NCBI RefSeq assembly: GCF_900112525.1
Contig: NZ_FOMD01000004.1
Coordinates: 62,001 to 126,000, forward strand
Direction: 5' to 3'
Length of the DNA stretch: 64,000 nt
Source: Klenkia taihuensis
GTDB taxonomy: Bacteria > Actinomycetota > Actinomycetes > Mycobacteriales > Geodermatophilaceae
Both the position numbers and the translations under genes were made by a program. The notes under the pieces are model-generated. The model was given only the letters and a program-made list of their open reading frames with translations, was not told where the DNA came from and searched no databases. This document shows, piece by piece, positions 28,814 to 37,813 of this stretch; the stretch's first letter is position 1, and each line of letters begins with the position of its first letter.

Positions 28814-30370
28814 TCAGGCGGGGGTGGCGACGGCGCCGAGGATGGCGGCCCGGACGTCGGCGGCCGACATCTCGTGGGTGTCCAGCCACTCGTCGACCCG
28901 GCCGTCGGAGACCACGCCGATGCGGTCGCACACCTCGGCGAGCTCGTCGGGGTCCACCGACACCACCACGACCGAGCGGCCGTGCGCGGTGGCGTCGTCC
29001 AGCAGCCGCCGCACCTCCCGGCGCGAGCGCAGGTCCAGGCCGCGGGTGGGCTCGTGCACGACCACCACGTCGCCGTCCGCGGCGGCCATCCAGCGGGCCA
29101 GGGCCAGCTTGTGCTGGTCGCCGCCGGACAGCGCCCCGAACACCGTGCGGATGCTCATGGTGCGCACGTTCATCCGGTGCACGGTGTCGATCACCCCGCG
29201 CAGGGTGGCGATCTCGGTGCGCAGGTCCTCCGGGCGCCCCCACTCGGCGTCGCTGAGGGTGCGCGCGATGGTCTCCCGCGGGTCCATGCCGTAGGCGTCG
29301 TCGTCGGGCCGGTAGGCGGCCAGCCGCAGCGGCGCCGCACCCGGGTCGGTGGTCACCGGCCGCTGCTCGCCGCGCACCGACACCGCGTCGACCTGGGCCG
29401 GGATCTCCCCGGTCAGCGCGCCGGCGATCTCCTGCAGGCCCGAGCGCCGCCGCCCGGTCAGCCCGAGGACCTCGCCGCGGCGCAGCGTCAGGTCCAGGCC
29501 GGCCGCGCTGCCGGGCACCCGCAGGTTGCGCACCTCCAGCGCCACGTCGGCCGAGGGTTCGGGGCGGGGTGCGGGCGCCTCCGGCGCGGTGCGGGCGGCC
29601 GGGATGAGCACCGGCGCGGCGGTGGTGCCCCAGGGCAGCGCCTCCGGCCGCGCGGCGGGCACGGCGCCGTCCAGGGTGGCCACGGCCAGCCCGGCCGGCT
29701 CCAGGCCCTCGGCGGGGGCGTCCAGGGCGATGCGGCCCTCGCGCAGCACGAGGACCCGGTCGACGACGTCGAGCATCTCCGGCAGCCGGTGGCTGATGTA
29801 GAGCACGCCGCGGCCCTGCGAGCGCAGCCGCCGGGCGATGGCGTGCAGCCCCTCGACCTCGGTCGGGGTGAGCGCGGCGGAGACCTCGTCCATGACCACC
29901 AGCCGGGTGTCCTCCGCGAGCACCCGCGCCGCCTCGACGAGGCCGTGCACGAACCGGGGGACGTCGGCCACCAGCTGGTCGGGGTCCAGGTCGAGACCGA
30001 CGTCGGCGAGCACCGCCCGGGCCCGCGCGCGCACCCGGGCGTCGGGGGCGTCGGCGAGGTCGGTGTCCCGGAAGACCGCCCGGGCGACGGTCATCCCCGG
30101 GTCCAGCCGCACCAGCTGCTCGACCGCGCCGACCCCCAGGTGCCGGGCGTCGGAGGCGGACAGGGGGGCGTAGGCGTGCCCGGCGACGGTCATCAGGCCG
30201 GCGTCGGGGGCGTACCGGCCGGCCACGATGTCGCCCAGCGTGGACTTGCCCGCCCCGTTGGCGCCGACCAGCCCCACGACCTCGCCCTCGGCCACCGAGA
30301 AGGTGACGTCGCGCAGCACGCGACGGGAGCCGTAGGCCTTCGCGAGGCCCTCCACCTGGAGCAGGTCCAT
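28814..30370 (-). CDS. Sugar-type ABC transporter ATP-binding protein, two fused ABC domains
   Basis: Tandem ATPase of 518 residues of the RbsA/MglA/XylG class. Domain 1 has Walker A GANGAGKST and Walker B VVMDEVSAALT, but its signature position reads PRFVHG instead of LSxGQ. Domain 2 has a degenerate Walker A (TGRRRSGLQEIA, usual in the class), an intact signature LSGGDQ and VHEPTRGLD. So one composite site is complete and the other is missing both halves. Neither a permease nor a binding-protein gene is adjacent, making it an orphan in this window. It may serve a transporter encoded elsewhere. Confidence 0.88.
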   Translation of the reverse strand: MDLLQVEGLAKAYGSRRVLRDVTFSVAEGEVVGLVGANGAGKSTLGDIVAGRYAPDAGLMTVAGHAYAPLSASDARHLGVGAVEQLVRLDPGMTVARAVFRDTDLADAPDARVRARARAVLADVGLDLDPDQLVADVPRFVHGLVEAARVLAEDTRLVVMDEVSAALTPTEVEGLHAIARRLRSQGRGVLYISHRLPEMLDVVDRVLVLREGRIALDAPAEGLEPAGLAVATLDGAVPAARPEALPWGTTAAPVLIPAARTAPEAPAPRPEPSADVALEVRNLRVPGSAAGLDLTLRRGEVLGLTGRRRSGLQEIAGALTGEIPAQVDAVSVRGEQRPVTTDPGAAPLRLAAYRPDDDAYGMDPRETIARTLSDAEWGRPEDLRTEIATLRGVIDTVHRMNVRTMSIRTVFGALSGGDQHKLALARWMAAADGDVVVVHEPTRGLDLRSRREVRRLLDDATAHGRSVVVVSVDPDELAEVCDRIGVVSDGRVDEWLDTHEMSAADVRAAILGAVATPA

Positions 30371-30483
30371 GGGTGCAGGCCTCCCGGAAGGGGACCGGCG
30401 AACCGGGCCCGTCGTCGTTCCCCGTGACGGTGAGTGGTCGTCCGGATGCTACCCGCCGAAGCCGGAACCCTCCCGTCTGGAGG

Positions 30484-32046
30484 TCAGGCCTGCAGCCACA
30501 CCGCGGCGTCGTGCGGCAGGCCTGCGGAGACGTCCGCACTGGCCAGCAGCACCTCGCCCTCGGGCAGCGGCACCGCGGCCCCGGACAGGTTGAGCAGCAG
30601 CACCAGACCGCTGCCCCGGCGGAAGGCCAGGCAGCCCTCGGGCGCGGGCAGCCAGGTCAGGTCACCCGACGCACCGCGCCGCAGCCGCAGTGCCGCCCGG
30701 TACAGCGACAGCACCGAACCGGGGTCGCCGTCCTGGGCCTGCGCGGTGAGGCCGGCCCAGCCCTCGGGCATCGGCAGCCACGTCGTGGGGCCGGTGGTGA
30801 ACCCGTAGGGCGGCTCCGCGCCGCTCCAGGGAACCGGGATGCGGCAGGCGTCCCGGCCGCGCTCGGTGTGCCCGGAGCGGGTCCAGACCGGGTCGGTGAG
30901 CGCCTCGTCGGGCAGGTCCACGTCGGGCATGCCGAGCTCGTCGCCGTTGTAGACGAACGCCATGCCCGGCAGGGCCAGCTGCAGCAGCGCCGCGGCCCGG
31001 GCCCGGCGGGTGCCCAGCTCGCCACCGCCGTAGCGGGTGACGTGCCGGGGCCGGTCGTGGTTGGACAGCACCCAGCAGGCCGGCGCCGGGGTGGCGGCCA
31101 CGGCGTCCAGGGAGTCGACGACGGCCGCGCGCAGGTCCTCGAGGGTCCAGTCGGCGGTGAGCAGGCGGAAGTTGAACGCCGAGTGCAGCTCGTCCGGGCG
31201 CAGGTACCGGGCCAGCCGCTCCTCGCTGGACACCCACACCTCGCCGACGGTCATCGTGCCCGGGTAGGCGTCCATGACCCGCCGGACCAGCCGGTGCACG
31301 TCGTGCACGCCGTCCTGGTCCAGCCGCGGGTCGTCGGGGCCGTGGTCGTCGAAGAGCCCGGTCTCCTCGTCGAAGTCGACGTCGGGCAGGCCGGGCGCCT
31401 TGACCATGCCGTGGGCGACGTCGATGCGGAAGCCGTCGACGCCCCGGTCCAGCCAGAAGCGCAGCGTCTCCTCGAGGTCGGCCAGCACCTCGGGGTGGGT
31501 GAAGTCCAGGTCGGGCTGCTCGGGGGCGAACAGGTGCAGGTACCACTGGCCGTCGGGCACCCGGGTCCAGGCCGGCCCGCCGAAGATCGACGGCCAGTTG
31601 TTCGGGGGCTCGTCGCCGTCCGGCCCGCGGCCGTCGCGGAAGAGGTACCGGGCCCGCTCGGGCGAGCCGGGGCCGGCGGCGAGCGCCTGCCGGAACCAGT
31701 CGCGCTGGTCGGAGGTGTGGTTGGGGACCAGGTCGATGGTCACCCGGATGCCGAGCGCGTGGGCCTCGGTGAGCATGCGGTCGAACTCGGCGAGGTCGCC
31801 GAAGACCGGCTCGACGTCGCGGGGGTCGGCGACGTCGTAGCCGTGGTCGGCCATGGGGGAGGGGAAGAACGGGTTGATCCACAGCGCGTCGACACCGAGC
31901 CGGGCCAGCTCGGGCAGCCGGGCGCGCAGGCCGGCGAGGTCACCGACTCCGTCGTCCCCGCCGTCGGCGAAGGACCGGATGTAGACCTGGTAGAAGACCG
32001 CGTCCCGCCACCAGTCGGCGGCGGGCGTGGGGAGGGTGCTGGTCAC
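30484..32046 (-). CDS. GH13 alpha-glucosidase/alpha-amylase family protein
   Basis: Cytoplasmic glycoside hydrolase of about 520 residues acting on alpha-1,4 or alpha-1,6 glucosides or trehalose-type sugars. GH13 conserved regions are in order: TIDLVPNHTSD, DGFRIDVAHG (nucleophile Asp), TVGEVWV (acid/base Glu) and LSNHDRPRH (transition-state Asp). N-terminus DAVFYQVYIRSFADGGDDGVGDLAGL matches oligo-1,6-glucosidase/alpha-glucosidase types. Start chosen at the GTG with CAGGAG 6 bases upstream rather than an ATG ten codons earlier. No signal peptide. No sugar uptake gene is adjacent other than the orphan ATPase downstream. Confidence 0.92.
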   Translation of the reverse strand: MTSTLPTPAADWWRDAVFYQVYIRSFADGGDDGVGDLAGLRARLPELARLGVDALWINPFFPSPMADHGYDVADPRDVEPVFGDLAEFDRMLTEAHALGIRVTIDLVPNHTSDQRDWFRQALAAGPGSPERARYLFRDGRGPDGDEPPNNWPSIFGGPAWTRVPDGQWYLHLFAPEQPDLDFTHPEVLADLEETLRFWLDRGVDGFRIDVAHGMVKAPGLPDVDFDEETGLFDDHGPDDPRLDQDGVHDVHRLVRRVMDAYPGTMTVGEVWVSSEERLARYLRPDELHSAFNFRLLTADWTLEDLRAAVVDSLDAVAATPAPACWVLSNHDRPRHVTRYGGGELGTRRARAAALLQLALPGMAFVYNGDELGMPDVDLPDEALTDPVWTRSGHTERGRDACRIPVPWSGAEPPYGFTTGPTTWLPMPEGWAGLTAQAQDGDPGSVLSLYRAALRLRRGASGDLTWLPAPEGCLAFRRGSGLVLLLNLSGAAVPLPEGEVLLASADVSAGLPHDAAVWLQA

Positions 32047-32109
32047 GGGGTGCTCCTGGGAGGTCGCGAGGGGCACGCCGACGACGCTGTCAGCGGGTGG
32101 GCAGGGGGC

Positions 32110-32535
32110 TCAGGGAGCCAGGTCGGTGGGTTCGTCCCACCGGTTCTGCATGCTGCGGGCGGCCATCTCCAGGTAGCCCCAGAGCGCCGCGTCCTGCTCG
32201 GGCGTCAGCTGCAGGGAGTCCACGGCGGCGCGCATGTGCTCCAGCCACGCGTCGCGCTCGCGGCCGCCGATGGCGAAGGGGGCGTGCCGCATCCGCAGCC
32301 GCGGGTGCCCCCGCTGCTCCGAGTACGTGGTCGGCCCGCCCCAGTACTGCTCGAGGAAGCGACGCAGCCGCTCCTCGGCGCCGTCCCAGTCGTCCTGGGG
32401 GTACAGCGGGGCCAGCACGGGGTCGGACCGGACGCCGGCGTAGAAGTGCGCGACCAGCGCCCGGAAGGTGGGTTCGCCCCCGACCTCGGCGTAGAACGTG
32501 CGTGCCGAGGGCAGCGGGCGGCTCGACTCGCTCAT
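32110..32535 (-). CDS. glbO: Truncated hemoglobin, group II (GlbO-like)
   Basis: Globin of 141 residues of the group II truncated hemoglobins, binding O2/NO/peroxide. Signature region [24 protein letters not shown] includes the proximal histidine in RMRH and the W-G-G-P-x-x-Y-S sequence typical of GlbO. A tryptophan in DAWLEHM falls at the conserved G8 position. ATG overlaps the stop of the upstream MFS gene by 4 bases, so the two are translated together. In mycobacteria GlbO supports aerobic respiration and redox protection. Confidence 0.94.
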   Translation of the reverse strand: MSESSRPLPSARTFYAEVGGEPTFRALVAHFYAGVRSDPVLAPLYPQDDWDGAEERLRRFLEQYWGGPTTYSEQRGHPRLRMRHAPFAIGGRERDAWLEHMRAAVDSLQLTPEQDAALWGYLEMAARSMQNRWDEPTDLAP

Positions 32536-33809
32536 GCCCCCGATGGTCCCGCAACCACGCCCACCGCGGGCGGGCGGGTGCGGAGCAGGCCGACGAGGGG
32601 GACGGCCACGAGCGGCAGGCCGACCAGCCCGACGAGCAGGACGACGTCGGTGGGCGCGGTCCCGCTGGCCGCGGCCCCGGCGATGAGCGCGCCGAGCCCC
32701 TGGACGGCGGACATCCCGGCGATGGCCACCCCGAAGGCCCGGCCCCGCACCGCCGCCGGCACCGCCTGCACGAAGGCCACGTTCAGCGGGATGGTCCAGG
32801 CGTTGCCGAAGCCCGCCACGGCCAGCAGGGCCACCACGGCGACGGCGGCGGTGTCGCCGTCCAGCACCCGCGGGGCCAGCCCGGCCACCGCGAGTGCGCC
32901 GACGGAGACCAGCACCAGCGGGGTGACCAGCCGCTCGCGCAGGGACGGCGGGCAGAACCGGCCGACCAGCACCCCGCCGACGACCGCGCCGGCGGGGTGC
33001 GCGGCGAGCAGGACGCCGACCAGGGCCTGGCCGCCGACGAGCTGGTCCGACAGCGCCGGGCCGATGCCCTCGTGCGCGTTGGTGACCAGCACCCCCACCC
33101 AGAGGAGCCCGACGATGGCCAGCAGCCGTGGCGTGGTCAGCACCAGCCGCAGCCCGGTCAGCACGTCGGCCCACAGCGTGGCGGCGTCCTCCCCGTCCCG
33201 GTCGGGGGCGGGCCGGTGCTGCAACCCGACCCCCAGCCACAGGCCCGCGGCGGCGAACGTGGCCGCGGTGACCAGCAGCCCCAGCGAGGGCGACACCGCG
33301 GTCACCAGGACCCCGCCGAGCAGGAAACCGATGACCTGGGCCAGCTGCTGCACCACCCCGGTCAGCGACGTGGCCACCGCGTACCGGTCGTCGGTGAGCA
33401 CGTCGGCGGTCAGCGCCGAGCGGGCGGCCTCGTAGGGCGGGCTGCCCAGCGACACCAGCAGCAGGAGCAGCAGCAGGGCGGGCAGCGGCGTGCCCGGCAC
33501 CGCCATGAGCGCGACCAGCGCGGCCCGGGCCAGGTCGCTGACCACCATCACCCGCTTGCGGGGCAGCCGGTCGGCCAGCGCAGCCAGCAGCGGGCCGCCC
33601 ACCACCCAGGGCAGGTAGCTGATCGCGAAGGTGAGCGCGCCGAGCAGCGGCGAGCCGGTGCGCTCGTAGACCAGCACGGTGAGCGCGAGCCGGGCGAGGA
33701 AGTCCCCGACGGTGGCCAGCACGTAGGAGCCGAACAGCGGCCGGAACTCGGCCACGGCGAAGACCGACCGGTAGGTGGCCGGTCGGTCCTGGGCGGCTCG
33801 GTGGCTCAG
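32532..33809 (-). CDS. MFS transporter
   Basis: Major facilitator superfamily membrane protein of about 425 residues with about twelve hydrophobic segments. Landmarks: [26 protein letters not shown] at the N-terminus, the loop 2-3 type motif [14 protein letters not shown], and [13 protein letters not shown]. The family exports drugs, siderophores or metabolites; substrate unknown. There is no ATG/GTG near the expected N-terminus; a CTG overlapping the stop of the mscS gene (CTGA) is the best start, giving [19 protein letters not shown]. The next usable GTG (33755) would remove the typical leading residues. Coupled with mscS and glbO. Confidence 0.85.
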   Translation of the reverse strand: MSHRAAQDRPATYRSVFAVAEFRPLFGSYVLATVGDFLARLALTVLVYERTGSPLLGALTFAISYLPWVVGGPLLAALADRLPRKRVMVVSDLARAALVALMAVPGTPLPALLLLLLLVSLGSPPYEAARSALTADVLTDDRYAVATSLTGVVQQLAQVIGFLLGGVLVTAVSPSLGLLVTAATFAAAGLWLGVGLQHRPAPDRDGEDAATLWADVLTGLRLVLTTPRLLAIVGLLWVGVLVTNAHEGIGPALSDQLVGGQALVGVLLAAHPAGAVVGGVLVGRFCPPSLRERLVTPLVLVSVGALAVAGLAPRVLDGDTAAVAVVALLAVAGFGNAWTIPLNVAFVQAVPAAVRGRAFGVAIAGMSAVQGLGALIAGAAASGTAPTDVVLLVGLVGLPLVAVPLVGLLRTRPPAVGVVAGPSGA

Positions 33810-34816
33810 CTGGGACCCGCCGCGGTCGCGGTGGTCAGCGGGGCGACCGGGATGCGGATGCCCTCGGCGGCGAACCGCTCCTGCAACCGCATCCGCAGTT
33901 CCCGACCGACCCGCCATTGGTCGGCGTTGGTGGTGCGCACCTGCAACCGCATGACGATGGCCTGCGGGGTGATCGACTCGACCCCGAGCGACTCGGGCTC
34001 GCCCAGGATGACCTCCGCCCACTCCTCCTCGGCGTAGACGGCGTCGCCGACCTCCTGCATGACCTCCCGGCAGCGCTCGAGGTCGGTGTCGTGGGTGACC
34101 GGCATGTCGATGACCACCTGGGCGTAGCCCTGGCTCTTGTTGCCCACCCGGAGCACCTCGCCGTTGCGGGCGTACCAGACCACGCCGTTCACGTCGCGCA
34201 GCCGGGTGATCCGCAGGCCCACGGCCTCGACGGTGCCGCTGGCCTCGCCGAGGTCGACGACGTCCCCGACGCCGTACTGGTCCTCGAGGATGATCCCGAT
34301 CCCGGCGATGAAGTCCTTGATCAGGTTCTGCGCGCCGAAGCCCAGCGCGACGCCGACCACCCCGGCCGAGGCCACGATCGGGGCCAGGTTGATGCCCAGC
34401 TCGCCGAGCACCAGCACGACGGCGATGAAGAAGATGACGATCGAGGCGAAGCTGCGCAGCACCGAGCCGATGGCCTCGGCCCGCTGGGTGCGCCGGGCGG
34501 CGACCTGCTCGACGACCTGCTGGTGGTCCACGCCCTTGGTGCGGCGGGGCTTGAGGATGGTGGGCACCTGGCCGGACGCCGTGCGCTCGGTCAGCCGCCG
34601 GATGCCCCGGTTCACCAGCAGCCGGGCCACCACCGCGATGACCACGATCAGCAGGATCCGCAGCGGGGTGGCCACCAGGGCCTGCGCGTTGGCGGCCAGC
34701 CAGTCCAGGCCGAACCAGCTGTACAGCCGGGCGCACAGGGAGCCGGGGTCGGTGGACACGCAGTCGGGCACGACGGCGTCGGACGCCGCGGCGGTGACGG
34801 ACAGTGCGGTGCTCAT
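33806..34816 (-). CDS. mscS: MscS family mechanosensitive channel
   Basis: Small-conductance mechanosensitive ion channel of 336 residues that opens under membrane tension to release solutes. Three hydrophobic segments are visible (about residues 48-70, 110-135 and 137-165), the last containing the pore-lining [22 protein letters not shown]. The following [29 protein letters not shown] is the cytoplasmic beta domain. ATG start gives MSTALSV. Its stop overlaps the putative start of the MFS gene. Confidence 0.92.
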   Translation of the reverse strand: MSTALSVTAAASDAVVPDCVSTDPGSLCARLYSWFGLDWLAANAQALVATPLRILLIVVIAVVARLLVNRGIRRLTERTASGQVPTILKPRRTKGVDHQQVVEQVAARRTQRAEAIGSVLRSFASIVIFFIAVVLVLGELGINLAPIVASAGVVGVALGFGAQNLIKDFIAGIGIILEDQYGVGDVVDLGEASGTVEAVGLRITRLRDVNGVVWYARNGEVLRVGNKSQGYAQVVIDMPVTHDTDLERCREVMQEVGDAVYAEEEWAEVILGEPESLGVESITPQAIVMRLQVRTTNADQWRVGRELRMRLQERFAAEGIRIPVAPLTTATAAGPS

Positions 34817-34890
34817 CACGGAGGAGTCTCCCAGGGTGCTCGAGAGGCAGGGTTCAGGGCATCCCGACCAGGCCGGCCCGGTGGGGCGGC

Positions 34891-36972
34891 TCAGCGCACG
34901 TCGAGCCCGGTGGCGTGGGCGAGGAAGGCGAGCTGGTCGGCGGCCAGCCCCACGGTACGGCTGACCGCCCGCGCGCCGTGGCCCACCGCCACCTCGCGCC
35001 GCAGCACCACCGGCGCCCCCGACGAGGTCGCGTGCTGCAGCGCCGCGGCCAGCTTCCGGGCGTGCAGCGGGTCGACCCGGGTGTCGGACTCGAAGGTCGT
35101 GAACAGCACCGCCGGGTACGCCGTCCCCTCGACCACGTGGTGGTAGGGCGAGTAGCCCAGCAGCCAGCCCAGCTCCTCGGGGTCGGCCGCGGTGCCGTAC
35201 TCGTCGTTCCAGGTGCGGCCCAGGCCGAACAGCTCGTAGCGGACCATGTCCAGCAGCGGGGCGCTGCAGACCACCGCGGCGACCAGGTCCGGCCGCTGGG
35301 TCGTCGTGGTGCCCACCAGCAGCCCGCCGTTGGAGCCGCCGAGCACGCCCAGCCGGTCGGGCGCCGTCCAGCCCTGCGCCACCAGGTGCTCCCCGGCGGC
35401 GGCGAAGTCGTCGAACACGTTCTGCTTGCGCTCGCGCATGCCGGCGCGGTGCCACTCCTCGCCGTGCTCGGACCCGCCGCGCAGGTTGGCCACCGCCCAC
35501 ACGCCGCCGGCGGCCACCCAGGCCAGCGCCTGCGCGCTGTAGCCGGGGGTCAGCGGCACGCCGAACCCGCCGTAGCCGTAGAGCACGGTCGGCCGCGGAC
35601 CGCTGGGTGCGGCCTCGAGCGACAGCACGAACAGGTGCACCGGGGTGCCGTCGGCCGAGGTCGCGTGCGTCTCGGTTACCACCACCGGAGGGACCGCGCC
35701 GGCCACCGGCGCCTGCTCCCACGGCGCCAGCTCGCCGGGCCGGGCGGCGTCCCACACCAGCACGGACGGCGGGGTGGCGTGGTCGGTGAACCCGACCCAC
35801 GCCGTCGTCCCGCCCTCGGGCGGTGCGCTGACCCCGGCGACCGAGCCCGGCGGGACGGTGACGTCGGACAGCCGGCCCGACCCGTCGGCGGCCCACACCG
35901 ACAGCCGGTCGGTGGCGTCGACGGCGTGCACGGCCAGCACCCGGTGCCCGCCGTCGGGGGCGTCGACCAGCGCGACGTCGGAGAGCACCGCGCCGTCGGA
36001 CTCGGGCACCACGTCCTGCCACCGCTCCGGCGCCCAGCTGTCCGGGTCGGCCGGGTCGGCGACGGCCAGCCGGCCGCGCGGGGCGTCCCGGTCGGTGAAC
36101 AGCCACAGCCGGCCGTCGCGGGCCACCCAGGCCGAGGTCTGCGCGTCCACGCCCACCTGCAGCGGCCGCAGCACGCCGTCGCAGGCCAGGTCGGCCACCC
36201 AGACGTCGTCGCGCGGTGCGGTCCCGGCCGAGGCGGACACGACCAGCCAGCGGCCGTCGGCGGACACCCGGACGCCGTAGTAGTTGGTGGGGTCCAGTCC
36301 CTCGCCGTGCACCAGGACGTCGGTGGCCGGGTCGGCGCCCACCCGGTGCCGGAACACCCGGCGGTGGAACTGCTCCTCCCCGGCGGGCACCTGGTCGGGC
36401 GCGAGGCGGCGCACGTAGAACAGCTCCTCGCCGCCCGGCAGCCAGGCGACCGGGGAGTAGCGGCACCGGTCGACCGGGCCGTCGAGCAGCTCGCCGGTGA
36501 CGACGTCGAGCACGTGCAGCAGCGACTCCTCGTCGCCGCCGACGGAGACCTGGTAGGCCAGCCGGGTGCCCTCCCAGGACGGCGACCAGGCGTCCAGGGT
36601 GGTGGTGCCCGCGGCGTCCAGCGCCATGGGGTCGACCAGCACGCGCTGGGTGCCGTCGGCCTCGCGCACCCGCAGCACGGCGTGCTCCTGACCGGGGTCG
36701 CGGCGGGTGGAGAACGCGCGGCCGGCCCGCCAGACCGGGATGCCCACCGCGCCGGAGCGCACCAGCTCGCCCAGCCGGTCGGCGAACGCGGCCCGGGCGG
36801 GGAGGTCGGCGAGCACCTCGTCGGCGTAGCGGTCCTGGTCGGCGGCCCAGGCCTGCGTGCGCGGGTCGGCCGGGTCCTCCAGCCAGCGGTAGGGGTCGGC
36901 GACCAGGTGGCCGTGCAGGTCCTCGACCAGGTCGAGACGCGGGGCGAGGGCGGGGTCGGGCCGGGTGCTCAC
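34891..36972 (-). CDS. Prolyl oligopeptidase family serine peptidase (S9A)
   Basis: Serine peptidase of 693 residues, close to the family's usual length, cutting after proline in short peptides. The N-terminal seven-bladed propeller (about 70-410) is followed by an alpha/beta hydrolase domain with nucleophile serine in GGSNGG, aspartate in FESDTRVDP and histidine in VGHGARA. The start is a GTG giving [21 protein letters not shown], with TACGGT 6 bases before it (leaderless type). No signal peptide, so cytoplasmic. Adjacent to mscS in the same direction after 74 bp. Confidence 0.92.
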   Translation of the reverse strand: MSTRPDPALAPRLDLVEDLHGHLVADPYRWLEDPADPRTQAWAADQDRYADEVLADLPARAAFADRLGELVRSGAVGIPVWRAGRAFSTRRDPGQEHAVLRVREADGTQRVLVDPMALDAAGTTTLDAWSPSWEGTRLAYQVSVGGDEESLLHVLDVVTGELLDGPVDRCRYSPVAWLPGGEELFYVRRLAPDQVPAGEEQFHRRVFRHRVGADPATDVLVHGEGLDPTNYYGVRVSADGRWLVVSASAGTAPRDDVWVADLACDGVLRPLQVGVDAQTSAWVARDGRLWLFTDRDAPRGRLAVADPADPDSWAPERWQDVVPESDGAVLSDVALVDAPDGGHRVLAVHAVDATDRLSVWAADGSGRLSDVTVPPGSVAGVSAPPEGGTTAWVGFTDHATPPSVLVWDAARPGELAPWEQAPVAGAVPPVVVTETHATSADGTPVHLFVLSLEAAPSGPRPTVLYGYGGFGVPLTPGYSAQALAWVAAGGVWAVANLRGGSEHGEEWHRAGMRERKQNVFDDFAAAGEHLVAQGWTAPDRLGVLGGSNGGLLVGTTTTQRPDLVAAVVCSAPLLDMVRYELFGLGRTWNDEYGTAADPEELGWLLGYSPYHHVVEGTAYPAVLFTTFESDTRVDPLHARKLAAALQHATSSGAPVVLRREVAVGHGARAVSRTVGLAADQLAFLAHATGLDVR

Positions 36973-36978
36973 CGGGCG

Positions 36979-36984
36979 ACCGTA
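36979..36984 (-). promoter_or_regulatory. -10 element of a leaderless promoter
   Basis: TACGGT on the minus strand, 6 bases before the GTG of the prolyl oligopeptidase gene. Confidence 0.5.
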
Positions 36985-37090
36985 ACCAGACCGACGGAAA
37001 GGGTTTGCCCGCAGCGGGCCGGATCGGGGCAGACTGGGGGTGCCCGTGGGTCGCAGCACCCCGGCGGTCCGGGGCGAACGGAGGTGCCCC

Positions 37091-37696
37091 GTGCCGCTGA
37101 CCGCGCTGGGGTCGTCGTCCGCGTCGGGCCCGCCGGGCCCGCGGCGCGACCCACGTCCTGGACCCGCCGCGCCCGCGGCACCGGTCGCCACCACGGCCGC
37201 CTGCCTGCTGCTCAACGCCACGTACGAGCCGCTGTGCGTGGTGTCCAGCCGCCGGGCGATCGTGCTGGTGCTGGCCGCCAAGGCCGAGCCGGTCGACGTC
37301 TCGGAGGTGCTCTGCCACGCCGAGCTGGTCGCGCTGCCGGTGCCGGTGGTCATCCGGCTGACCCGGTACGTGCGGGTGCCCTACCCGGCGCAGGTGCCGC
37401 TGTCCCGGCGGGCGGTGTTCACCCGCGACGGCTCGACCTGCGTCTACTGCGGGGCGGCGGCCACCAGCATCGACCACGTCTGGCCGCGCAGCCGCGGCGG
37501 GACGCACACCTGGGACAACGTGGTCGCGGCCTGCCGGCGCTGCAACCACACCAAGGCCGACCGCTCGCTGGCCGAGCTGGGCTGGTCGCTGCCGCAGCCG
37601 CCGCGGGCGCCGTCCGGGTCGGCCTGGCGGCTGCTGGGGCACCGGGCGGTCGACCCGCGCTGGCGGACCTGGCTCGGCCTCCCCGACGTCGCCTGA
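37091..37696 (+). CDS. HNH endonuclease domain protein
   Basis: Protein of 201 residues common in actinobacteria. The C-terminal half holds the HNH nuclease: TCVYCG, IDHVWPRSRGGTHTWDNVVAAC and RRCNHTKADR, supplying two zinc-binding CxxC pairs and the His-Asn-His core. The N-terminal part has LLLNATYEPLCVVSSRRAIVLVLAAKAEPVD, the usual lead of this family. The first 35 residues are Pro/Ala/Gly-rich. GTG start with GGAGG upstream. Not associated with a restriction methylase or a prophage here. Its stop abuts the repeat cluster before kynureninase. Confidence 0.85.
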   Translation: MPLTALGSSSASGPPGPRRDPRPGPAAPAAPVATTAACLLLNATYEPLCVVSSRRAIVLVLAAKAEPVDVSEVLCHAELVALPVPVVIRLTRYVRVPYPAQVPLSRRAVFTRDGSTCVYCGAAATSIDHVWPRSRGGTHTWDNVVAACRRCNHTKADRSLAELGWSLPQPPRAPSGSAWRLLGHRAVDPRWRTWLGLPDVA

Positions 37697-37813
37697 TCAG
37701 GTCACGCGCGAGCGCGTGGCCGGCGGAAGGACCCCGTCGCCCCCCACGGCAGGCTCCGCCGGCCGCGGGCCCCTGCGACGGGGCCGTCAGGTCACGCGCG
37801 AGCGCGTGGCCGG
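37697..37813. repeat. 27-bp direct repeats flanking structured repeat family B, copy 2
   Basis: 37697-37723 and 37787-37813 are identical 27-bp direct repeats, each containing CACGCGC-GA-GCGCGTG. The 63 bp between (37724-37786) are copy 2 of the element after ettA, with outer stem 37732-37740/37775-37783 (9 bp). The right repeat encodes the last codons of kynureninase; the left one follows the HNH stop at once. The arrangement resembles a small element inserted with target duplication, or a tandem duplication. Confidence 0.75.

Noticed and set aside
34817-37642. Upstream extension of mscS to almost 1,300 codons
   Set aside because: It overlaps the prolyl oligopeptidase gene in another frame; MscS begins normally at the ATG at 34816.
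37091-37696. HNH nuclease as part of a restriction or homing system
   Set aside because: No methylase, intron, phage gene or repeat boundary is linked; this is a common stand-alone actinobacterial HNH protein.
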